64,000 nucleotides of DNA from Strigamia acuminata (lineage: Eukaryota; Arthropoda; Chilopoda; Geophilomorpha; Linotaeniidae). Both the position numbers and the translations under genes were made by a program. Positions 43,184-52,460 of this stretch are shown piece after piece. Positions within the stretch are counted from its first letter, which is position 1, and the number at the start of each line of letters is the position of its first letter. The notes beneath the pieces were generated by a model. It was not told the origin of the DNA. It worked only from the letters and a program-made list of their open reading frames with translations, and ran no database searches. The stretch is from the NCBI GenBank assembly GCA_949358305.1, contig OX442314.1, forward strand, positions 42,354,581 to 42,418,580. Direction: 5' to 3'.

Positions 43184-43816
43184 TGTGAGTGTTCGGACGG
43201 ACGCCACGTGGTCTGGGGAGGACCGCGAGGCGCTGGACGCAACACACACGATGATTCAATCCACGAAATACAACAGAGACACAAGTTTAGGTTTTGGTTA
43301 TTGCTTTATTGTTGTCTAGGGGTATGATATGGTGTCTCAAGGTGTATTTCCCAAATGTAATAGCGGTTTTGCCGCTATTCCTGATTCGACCACGTGGCAC
43401 GGCAATCGGTAGATCGCCATGACACGTGAGATCGGTTATCGCAGTTTGTGCCGCGTCGTCGCGACGTTCTTTAGAAACGTGCGGCGAACACGGCGTGTTG
43501 GACGCTTAGGTCCCGACCGGCGACAGCATTGCTGCGTCGGTCCTTCGGGTCTCTCCTACGATCGGCATTGCGAAGAAGGTCGGAACACGACCGTTCGCCA
43601 TGCTGGTCAAGAATCAACTGTCGGGCTTCTGCGGGGCCCACCACTTCCGGAAGGGGCACTTCCGGTTCCCAATTGGCCGGAGCCAATGACCAACAGCTCC
43701 ACCTGGTGCGGGGGACCGCGCCAGGTCGCGCACGAGAAACACACGAGGTGCGCGAGAGCTGGGAAGCGCCGTGTGTTGCAGTGAAGTGACACAGCATGAG
43801 TGGGCAGCTGGTCACA
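43184..43816 (-). repeat. Gypsy-1 5' LTR
   Basis: Same length and, by eye, the same sequence as 33053-33685. Outside it is the ATAC duplication (43817-43820). Confidence 0.93.
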
Positions 43817-44105
43817 ATACAGTAAAACTTTTAGCGATCTGCGATAACCTCCTTATGAGAATTATCATACAAGACAAATCTGGAGTAAACAAATAGATCG
43901 CAGGTGACCCACAAGGCCTCCGTAATCGGGAGTTTACTTATAAATAATAAACATAGCAAAGTTTGCCGAATCCATGGAGTGAGAACATTCCTAAGTTTAA
44001 TACCTACTCAAACAAGACAAATAAACACTAAAAATAAACAATTTGCAGATTTTTGAAATATAACGAAGAAAAGAGCAGGTGGGTCTAAAACCTGTAAAAA
44101 TTAAT

Positions 44106-44635
44106 TTATTCGAGGTCCGTGTGCAACTGTCGGCAATTCGTTCCTGCATTTTCGTCACGTATAAGTTGTCGTGATTCTGGATTGTCAACACAGTATCGCA
44201 TTTGTTCTAAAACACCACCTATGTGGGCAGTGTCGTCATTCAGGCGAATATGGTAGGCTTGCACATCTGACAATTCTCCATCATCTGCTGAGCATAACAA
44301 GCCTAGAATATTAATTTGCATATATTTAAACATTACAATTTTACTTGGGGTAGCCTACATTTGGCCATAGGTGAAGGCAATAATGATGGCGTAGTAAATC
44401 TTTGGCGGGACCGTGGTTGTGGTCCAGAAAATCTCTGAGAAAATCCATTTGTTACGGGTACGGGTCGTGCTACGGGTAGTGATGGTAGAATTGCCGAACT
44501 AGGTTGCATGGAAGTGCCGTGGACGCTGTATATGTCTCCTTGCAAAAGGTTTGCAGCATCGAACATACCATCAGTATCGTTCGGGAAATACTCTAATCCA
44601 GCCACGTCTGTCAAAAACAGCGTGTTTTCTTGGAT
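44106..44635 (-). CDS. Unrecognised gene, last two exons (partial)
   Basis: Exon A 44635-44359 and exon B 44302-44106 join through a 56-bp GT-AG intron with matching phase, to a TAA stop. They give about 157 residues. Exon A starts after an acceptor TTTTCAATCACAG with IQENTLFLTDVAGLEYFP; it is Pro/Ser-rich in the middle. The join creates a CLLC pair, followed by DVQAYHIRLNDDTAHIGG. A strong upstream donor (ACAT|GTAAGT at 44710) marks a preceding exon, but its frame runs into stops at the MITE of 44740. No family recognised; it may be a host gene damaged by that insertion. Confidence 0.45.
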
Positions 44636-44739
44636 CTGTGATTGAAAAGGATTTTAAATAAATTATTTCAAAAAACAAATCAATGCAAAAACAAATAATT
44701 GCGATACTTACATGTTTGTCCCCACCACATTAAACATTA

Positions 44740-44918
44740 AGGGGAATCAGAAAAGAAATTTAAGTACTTAACTGGTCAAGTACTTAAGTGTGGATATGCA
44801 ACTGAGCATGCCCACAACATTTTTAAAGTTTGTTTTTATACACTGGGCATGCTCAGTTGCATATCCACACTTAAGTACTTGATCAGTTAAGTACTTAAAT
44901 TTCTTTTCTGATTCCCCT
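44740..44918. mobile_element. Near-perfect hairpin MITE, TA target duplication
   Basis: AGGGGAATCAGAAAAGAAAT at the left end and its reverse complement at the right end open arms of about 75 bp with a single mismatch and a loop of about 25 bp. TA flanks both sides, as for Tc1/mariner-type elements. 179 bp, no ORF. Each arm also contains internal AAGTACTTAA palindromes. Confidence 0.85.
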
Positions 44919-44920
44919 TA

Positions 44921-45232
44921 TTGTTTCGTTACATGTAAGTGTGTAAGAATCCATTGTAGCGTGTATTTAACTGAAAAGGAATAATTCCAATGCCACGTGG
45001 TATATATATACGTTACAATACGTTACGAACGATCAAGATGCAACAATGTCATTGTCAAAATCACATTGCTACTTCCACTTCAAACTGCAGTTTTTGTGCA
45101 TCAAAACTGCATTTCTACACTGCATAGACAAATAAACTGCTGTTTTCCAATCAATTGCTGTTAAACTTGAAGTAAATAAAAATATATTCAAAGTTTACCA
45201 ATCAATTTCTAAAGTCCTTGACTACAAGTGGA
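44921..45232. other. Spacer between the MITE and BEL-2
   Basis: AT-rich DNA with a TATATATATA run near 45001; no gene seen. Confidence 0.3.
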
Positions 45233-45681
45233 TGTAACAGTTGAAACTCGCGTTGAAGTCCAAGATGGCGTTGGAGTATAAAGGAGCACGACCACACAGT
45301 TTTAGTTGAAAAAGCACACTGAGTTTATTCTATTCAAAAAAGGAAAAGGAAATGCAAATGACACGGTTCACAGAACCAATCACAAGCATCCGTAAGATAG
45401 GGGAATGACGTGTTCGAGCAGAGGAATGCAAAGGGATTAAAAGGGATTAACAAGTTAAGATTCCAATAAAAGAACAGGTCAACACATCTCAATGGAAATA
45501 CAAAATACATTATAATATAAAAATGTAACATCGAAATCAAATACACAAATCAAATAAAATCATAAATTCAATATTAAAAAATCACAAGTAAAAAATAGAA
45601 ATATAAATCAACAATACTAATTTAAACAATATAAATGAAACTCAAATAATAATTCACGCGTAAAATCATCCGATTTTCACA
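45233..45681 (-). repeat. BEL-2 3' LTR
   Basis: The minus strand reads TGTGAAAATCGG to AACTGTTACA, beginning like the BEL-1 LTR (TGTGAAAACTGG). The pol stop codon TGA falls within its first five bases. The matching 5' LTR is not in the window. Confidence 0.65.
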
Positions 45682-48600
45682 CTGCCGGGCGGGGATCACT
45701 TGACTCTACTTCCAAACGCACAAGACGTTGTATCGGTCGACGTAAATGTTCTCCATTAGCGAGCACCATCTCACATGATCTGATTTTATTATCTCGACCC
45801 TGCTTAACTTCGACCACTCTACCCATCTTCCATTTTAGACGTGGTTTGAATGGTTCCTCAATTATAACGACGTCGTTCAACTGGAGTTCTCGCACGCCTG
45901 GTTTGCCCGTTTGAATTTTCAGATCCGTCAAATATTCCCGAGACCAACGATTCCAGAATGAGAGCAACACACGCTGTTGGTAGCGCCATTGTCGAATGAA
46001 TTGTTTCTGAGTTGGTTCGAGGCTGTCTGATGCTCCCGAGTCGGGTAGGTGAGTCAACATCACACCGGTCAGAAAATGTGCGGGCGTAAGTGGCTCAATT
46101 TCGTTTGGATCGTCGTATACATATGTGATCGGTCTGCGATTTATTACTGCTTCGGTTTGCACAAGAAAAGTTCCGAGTTGGTAAAAGTTCAAGTGTGCCG
46201 AACCGATAGCTTTCCTTAAGCACCTCTTGACCGTCTGCACCATCCTCTCCCAGAACCCGCCCCACCACGGTCCGTTTGGGCCAAGTAATTTCGAAACGTC
46301 TCGTCCTTCGTGTGGTTTAAGAGTGAGGCGAGCTCTTTGTGGGCGCGGTGGAATGTAGTTCCGTTGTCGCTGTACATCGTTTTCGAAAGCCCTCGGCGAC
46401 CAATAAAGCGCTTGAACGCTCCCAAAAAGTCTGTTGTTGCTAGCGAGGGCACCAATTCCAAATGGACGGCTCGAATTGTTGCACATGTAAATACAGCTAC
46501 GTACGCTTTAGTTTTCCGTCCCTTCACTATTATTGGTCCCGCGAAGTCGACTCCGGTGACTGCAAACGGTTGAGTTTTTGACGTCCTGTCGGCTGGGAGG
46601 GCGCCTGGCACTTCTCGCATCAGACGGCCGTTGATTTTTTTGCAGACGACGCATCGTTCCAACATCGTCTTCAAGGTCCTCCTTGCGGATGGTGTCCAGT
46701 AGTTTTCTCGAAATTTGGATAGCGTGGACGTCAGTCCGCAATGGAGGACCTGTAAATGTGAAAATCGCAAAATTAGTTCAGTCAGTTTGTGTTTAGGTGG
46801 CAAAATCAAAGGTTGAGTGGCAGTGGGCAAATCTCGCGATTCATGCAGTCTGTTTCGCAGCTCGATCAGTCCCATTTCGTTTAGTCGTGGATTCAGGTCT
46901 CGCAGTTTTGACTCTCCATGCACCACCGATTTGCCATTCCTCATTCCCTCGATCTCTCGGCCATAAACTTCCGTTTGCGCAATTTTAATCAAATTGAATT
47001 TCGCGCGTTTCAGCTCGGCTGCTTTCAATGGGCCTCGATCGCGTTGACTGGCATCTGCTTGTTGCTTTCCAGCATTGTCTGCGAACCTAAAAACCCATGC
47101 CAGCGTTCGGATTGCCTTTGACAGCGATCCAAACCTGTCAAACGGAAAAATATTAGTTGTTGTTGTTTGTACCGCCTCGACGTGAATTTCTGCAGTTTCT
47201 TCATCGTCTTGCTCCTCGACTGTATTCGATGGCGCTTTTGGCCAGTTCTGGCGACTTCCGCGCAGCCAGTCCGGTCCCTGCCACCAAAGTCAGTCGGATA
47301 TCATTGCTTCCGCGTCCATTCCCCTCGTCAGGCGGTCGGCTGGATTTTCAATTCCAGGCACGTGTTTCCATTCTTCAATTCTTGATTTTTCTCTTATCTC
47401 CAAGACTCGATTATGCACGAATGTTGGTGGTCGTTTGGACGTGTTTCCTATCCAGTGGAGGCATATCTGCGAATCTGTCCAAAAAAACATTTCACTTGGT
47501 GTCACCAACTCCTTAATTTGGTCGGAGAGGCGCACAGCAATCAATGCTCCCATGAGTTCAAGTTTTGGTAGAGTTAGTGGTTTGACAGGAGCTACACGAC
47601 ACTTTGAAATTATAAAATTTGTTTTGATCAAATCACCAGTACTGTTCTGTATATAGGCCACTGCCCTGTATGCCTTCGGACTCGCGTCGCAAAATATGTG
47701 CACTTCACACTGGTCGAACTCGTCCAATCCTAACCATCGTGGAATTTGAATGTATCTCAACGTGGGAATTTGGTTGGTCCATTTTTTCCAGTCGGTGAGC
47801 AATTCGTTGCCCAATTCGTCGTCCCATGGCATGTTCTTGAGCCACAGGGATTGGAAGAACATTCGTGCAGTCACCGTGAATGGCGTGGCAAATCCTAAAG
47901 GGTCGAATATTTGAGACGTTATTTTTATTACTTCTCTTTTTGTTGTTTTCTTGCAAGATGGGCAAGTTTCTTCGACCGCTAGACCCAATTCGTCCGAGTT
48001 TGGGTTCCACTTGACTCCCAACACTTTGGTCTCTTCATCTGACATCAGCTGAGAGTCAGTGGGATTTTCCTCGCGAAATTTTGTTCTTAGTTCTGGCGAA
48101 TTGGTCTGCCACTTGGCGAGTTCCATGCCGGCTGCTACAAAAATCAGATTAGCTTGTTGGAATGTTACCAGCGCTTCAGCGTCGTTCTTGAGCGAAGAGA
48201 TGAAGTCGTCCACGTACAGGCATCGCAATAGTAACTTCACAGTGTTGGGGTACTGTTTCTCGAATTTGCGCAGGTGGTGTCGGATGGTCGCGCTCAACAG
48301 AAATGGGCTCGGAGTAGCGCCAAATAATACTCGAGTTTGTCGTAGTATTTTCAGCAGTGCCTTTCCTACGCCGTCCCAGTGTTCATCAATCCAGAAGAAT
48401 CTCGTTGCGTCGCGGTCCTTCAAGGCGATTTCGATCATGTGAAACGCCTTTTTGATGTCTCCCACGATGGCCACTCTTCCGAGACGAAATCCCAACAGCA
48501 CAAATATTAATGACGGCAAAAAATTGATACCTTTCGACAAGCAGTCGTTCAAGGAGAGATGTCCCTTTCGATGTGAAGATGCATCAAATACCACTCTCAA

Positions 48601-49923
48601 TTTCGTGGTTACGCGTTCTTCCTTGATGACTGGGCTGTGTGGCATGTAGTAAATGGGTCCTGTTGCCGTTTGATTCGGAATTTCTTCGACAATGCCTGTT
48701 TTCAGTTGTTCGTCGATGACTTTCTTGTATTCCAAATACAGGTTGGGTTGTTTTCTGAAACGACGGATTAGTGACATGATACGTTGTTCGGCGCCTCGAT
48801 AGTTGTCGTCCAGCTCGTTGCTATTCACAATCCACGGCAGCTCCACTGAATAATTCGATCCCGTCCACTTGATTGCCTTTTCGAACTTTTCCAACGTCTC
48901 AGCGTCGTCGTTCGTTTCGACCGACTCGTGGCGGACTCCGATCGGTTCCAGCTCCCACATCCGGCGCAAAAGATCATCTGTTGATGGGGTGAGTGTTATT
49001 TTGTTAATTCTCACCGGTGCAGCAATGACTCTCGTTCCGTTTGTAGTCTGTCCGTGTAATGTCCAACCAAATTTCGTTTTTACTGCAATCAAGTTTTCTT
49101 CCAAAAATTCTGTTTGTCCAGTCATCACTCGCCAGTAATGGTCCACTCCAATTAGCAGGTCCACTTCCTTCGAATGCAACGCAACTTGCTTGCAGGCCAC
49201 TTCGATTTTTCTTCGTTGTAGTTCCGCTTTGAGTTGTTTGTTTGGTTGTTCTCCAGGAGTGGACGTGACGTGGTCAGCTTCGATGGCTTCAATTGTGACT
49301 GCTGGCGACTTCGAGTTGGCGGGGCTGAGGACTAACTCGACTCTGTTGCGAACTTCTGATCTGGGCTCTTGCCCAAACACGGCCAAATTTATCGTTTCAG
49401 TGCCTAAAATTCTCAAATTCAGTTTTTTAGTCAACTCAGAGCGTATGAAGGTACGTTGGGCTCCCCCATCGATATAGCACACTCCCAAAGCTGAGTGCGT
49501 TGGTCCGGCCATCTTCACCATCTGCACCATCAAAAATTCGGACTTGGGTGGACAGGTGGTAACGACTGCGTTGGTGTGGGTGATTCCCTCGCCGGCTTCT
49601 GTAGCTTTTGGTGTGTCGCACACGTGGGTGTGATGCGCTCCCTCGCAGCTGTAACATTTCATGCGAGTCCTACATTCTTCCGTCTTGTGGGGCACTTTCC
49701 CCAAGCATCTCATGCAAATCCCTTTTTTCTGCAGTCTTTTACGTCTCTCCTCCATCGTGAGCGGGCATCTTTTCCGATTGTGTTCTGTGGAATCGCAAAA
49801 TTGACATTTCATTATTAATACTGACAGTTGCGACGCCGATCCCGATCGAGGTTCCTTTTCTTTTCGACTAAATCGTCCTTTGTTGGGGAGATTGTTGTCC
49901 GACGTTTTGTTTGTCGCGTCCTA
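45677..49923 (-). pseudogene. BEL-2 gag-pol, damaged
   Basis: A relative of BEL-1 in the same domain order: gag knuckles (CQFCDSTEHNRKRC, CMRCLGKVPHKTEEC, CYSCEGAHHTHVC), protease IDGGAQ, RT with YVDD, RNase H (HIFCDAS), integrase zinc domain (HCGLT...CVVCKK), core (VDFAGP, YSDNGT) and C-terminal tail. The polyprotein has one in-frame TGA at about 47290 after RNase H and a frameshift near 46300 in the integrase core before its third acid. The gag N-terminal half is missing: the frame is cut at 49923 by the 3' LTR of Gypsy-2. It cannot move by itself. Confidence 0.92.
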
Positions 49924-49925
49924 CC

Positions 49926-50730
49926 TGGTGATAGGTTTAATGAGCTAACGTGTATTACTTTACCTGTGATCCTACTAAATATGTAAATTACCCAAATGAA
50001 TACTAAGTATATTTAAATGAACAAATAGGTTTATTCAATAGGCGTAAGCCTTAAAATACACTCAGTATAAAACTAGAGTCGACTTGGTCAGAGTCGAACA
50101 AAGGATTTCCCAAGATGGCGTCGTCGGTTCCGCGTGGTCGGCGGAACAAAGGCGGCGTCTCGAGTTGTCGTTAATTCGTCACGGATTCGTCGTTCACGGA
50201 CGCGGTGGAATGCTCTTTCGAGTCTTCTATCCGTGCCTGTTGTCTAGGGGTTGGTTTTAGCGTCGCAAGGCTCCGTCCAGAAACGAGGAGTTTCTTACAG
50301 GGCACTCGGACACTTTGGTGGCGGAATAACCGTGGGTCGGTTATTCGGTGTGAATTCACAAGGGTTATTTTCCTGCTTTCGCGGGAAATAAACGCACAGT
50401 GTAAATTCGTGAGAGTTACAGTTGCACTGGAATCAGCGGTCCTCGATCAATCCTAACTTGTACTTGAAGTTGGCCTGACGGTGAGGTAGTTGCTGTGTTC
50501 TTGGTGTCGTTTGTGTAAGTTCTGCTTGTAGGGCGCGAAACTCTACCTGATATAGGCCAGGGTGAGGGGCCTGGCTCGGCCAATGGGGGCCGGCCACGCG
50601 TCACCTCACCCCCTCGGGGCACGCGCTTCCCAGGGGGGGAAGGCGGAGCCAACGCGAGGGAACTGACCTTTCCTAGTGACTCATGCGGATGGCGTCCACT
50701 GGAGGGACGACCACCCGCGGGGTCACCACA
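49926..50730 (-). repeat. Gypsy-2 3' LTR
   Basis: The minus strand begins TGTGGTGACCCCGCGG directly after a purine tract. It contains CCTATATCAGG (TATA-like) at about 50551 and AATAAA at about 50031, and ends near CCTATCACCA at the junction with BEL-2. The right-hand boundary is inferred from the polypurine tract; no second copy is available in the window. Confidence 0.6.
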
Positions 50731-50745
50731 CGTCCCTCCCCCAGC
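50731..50745 (-). other. Gypsy-2 polypurine tract
   Basis: The minus strand reads CTGGGGGAGGGACG immediately before TGTGGTG, about 20 bases after the stop codon of the extra ORF. Confidence 0.6.
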
Positions 50746-50766
50746 TTCGATCATCGATCGGGGCGA

Positions 50767-51294
50767 TTACCCTATCTGGTCTCTCAGCGCAATAGCGGGC
50801 AACTTCCCTCCGCGGGGACGTAGGATTGGGAGATTAACGGCTGGCGGTGGTGGAGGAAGGCCATCGGGCAGCGACGTGGTCAGATTCGCTGGATTCTCCG
50901 ATTCGTTAATGAAGAATTGAGCGTGGCCGGGAGGTCCGTCCGTGCTGCTTCTTCTTTCATGTACCCAGATTTGGGTCGAAGCGGGGAAGCGGCCGGGACA
51001 TCGACGCATCCGATGCGATTCCGGCGGTGTGAGGGGCTCTCGGTGAGCCCGCTGGAGTCGTTGATGAAGGATCGGGTCGTTGGTCAACCTGATTTCCTTC
51101 GCCATCCATTGCAGGAACGATTCACCTTGGCGGTGAGTGGCCAATAACGCTCGGCGCGTGGTCTCCGACATCTGCAAATTCGGATATTCTACCTCCAGTC
51201 GTAGATAGAGCTGGGTCGGCGCAGGTGCCGGTGGAGGCAGTGGTGGCGGAGACGGTGGCAACGGAATTTCCAGCGGTGGAGTGGTTTCCTCCAA
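50767..51294 (-). pseudogene. Gypsy-2 extra ORF, C-terminal part (shifted frame)
   Basis: 175 codons. It starts with the same proline-rich block and YLRLEVEYPNLQMSETTRRA stretch as the preceding frame and then gives the unique end (SFLQWMAKEIRLTNDPILH, FFINESENPANLTTSLP) to a TAA at 50767. It was put out of frame by the 263-bp duplication at 51126-51388. No known domain. Confidence 0.65.
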
Positions 51295-51817
51295 GGACAG
51301 GGTGTCTCGGCCACCGCGATGGGGCGGACGGCCTCCTCCTTAGCGGACGCCTCTTCGGCGACCTTTCGTAGCAACGTCGGGTGGACTCCTTGGCGGTGAG
51401 TGGCCAATAACGCTCGGCGCGTGGTCTCCGACATCTGCAAATTCGGATATTCTACCTCCAGTCGTAGATAGAGCTGGGTCGGCGCAGGTGCCGGTGGAGG
51501 CAGTGGTGGCGGAGACGGTGGCAACGGAATTTCCAGCGGTGGAGTGGTTTCCTCCAAGGACAGGGTGTCCATGCTCGTCGAAGGCGGCGAGGGCGACGGC
51601 AGCGGGGGAGTCTGGGGTCCCTTGCGTGATCGCTTCGGGATTAGCTTTGGCCGCGTACTCGCCCTTCGTTCCTTTGGGAATACAGGCTTTGGAGTCGGGA
51701 CATAACTCCGGGCGGCAGGCTCGGGAGGAACCGTCTCGGCCACCGCGATGGGGCGGACGGCCTCCTCCTTAGCGGACGCCTCTTCGGCGACCTTTCGTAG
51801 CAACGTCGGGTGGACTC
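51126..51817. repeat. Tandem duplication with internal deletion inside the Gypsy-2 extra ORF
   Basis: Segment 51389-51817 (429 bp) is followed on the left by a second version, 51126-51388 (263 bp), that lacks about 166 bp (51564-51733). The copies are almost identical, so the event is recent. 263 is not a multiple of three, which explains the frame change at the ORF end. Confidence 0.85.
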
Positions 51818-52460
51818 CCGGGTTTTTGTAGCGGAACGCCATCGAACGCATCTTCGCGAACTGGAAATTCGGGTTTTCCATGGAGCGGGCCAGCTCGAAC
51901 CGGAGGTCGGCCGCGGCTGGCGTAAACTCGGCCCAAAGTTGGTAGAGGGCCCTGTTCAGAAAGACGCCCTCTCTGTCGATTATGGTCCAGGCGGCCATCG
52001 ACTGTCGGCCGTCCAGGAAGAGGGCGGGAGACAGGATTTCGGACATCACGCGTGTTACCTCGGCGTTTAAGCTGCTTCGGTTGGACGGCAGGGCGCGGTT
52101 TGGATCTGCCGAAAAAGTGGCGGATAGTTTGCGCATTTGGGCTATCGCCCAATTGATGTGCTCCGTCTGAGCGGCGTCAGCCTGCGTCAAGGCCCGTTCG
52201 GCGGTAGCGGGGTGCTCGCATTCAGCCTGGTGGGCCTGTAGTTCTCCCAAGGTGGGATTCGCTGCCTCTCGGCGATTTCGGGCATCCCGCTCTTTCTCCT
52301 CGTACCACATGGCGTCACGAGCCGGCCTCGGTGCCTGAGTTGGCGGAGGAACCGGCGGGGGAGCTAGTCCTGGTGGTTGGTGCGGGACGTATTCTAGGAA
52401 CGCCTCGCCTGGTCGCATGCTACCAGGGGGCGCCCATCTAGTTATGGCTGGTGGCGGGGC
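51189..52460 (-). CDS. Gypsy-2 extra ORF, middle part (after in-frame UAG)
   Basis: This frame continues directly from the 52461 stop codon without a shift; the first methionine is at 52418 (MRPGEAFLEY). About 423 codons. It contains an alpha-helical stretch (NWAIAQMRKLSATF, FELARSMENPNFQFAKM), basic patches, and a proline-rich tract (PLPPSPPPLPPPAPAP). The last 35 codons are a frameshifted read-through of the duplicated segment. Not recognised. It belongs with the frames at 52461-54551 and 50767-51294 as one original gene. Confidence 0.6.
   Translation of the reverse strand, partial: APPPAITRWAPPGSMRPGEAFLEYVPHQPPGLAPPPVPPPTQAPRPARDAMWYEEKERDARNRREAANPTLGELQAHQAECEHPATAERALTQADAAQTEHINWAIAQMRKLSATFSADPNRALPSNRSSLNAEVTRVMSEILSPALFLDGRQSMAAWTIIDREGVFLNRALYQLWAEFTPAAADLRFELARSMENPNFQFAKMRSMAFRYKNPGVHPTLLRKVAEEASAKEEAVRPIAVAETVPPEPAARSYVPTPKPVFPKERRASTRPKLIPKRSRKGPQTPPLPSPSPPSTSMDTLSLEETTPPLEIPLPPSPPPLPPPAPAPTQLYLRLEVEYPNLQMSETTRRALLATHRQGVHPTLLRKVAEEASAKEEAVRPIAVAETPCPWRKPLHRWKFRCHRLRHHCLHRHLRRPSSIYDWR

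Larger units (their letters stand above)
33053..43816 (-). mobile_element. Gypsy-1, complete Ty3/gypsy retrotransposon with a third ORF
   Basis: 10,764 bp, minus strand. Two 633-bp LTRs of equal length with no difference noticed bound the element, inside an ATAC duplication. Order in transcription sense: 5' LTR (43816-43184), primer site, leader of 2.3 kb, gag (40852), pol in the -1 frame (39281), ORF3 (35610) overlapping the end of pol, 3' UTR, polypurine tract (33686) and 3' LTR (33685-33053). All ORFs are intact. Identical-looking LTRs and the lack of damage point to a very recent insertion. Confidence 0.96.
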
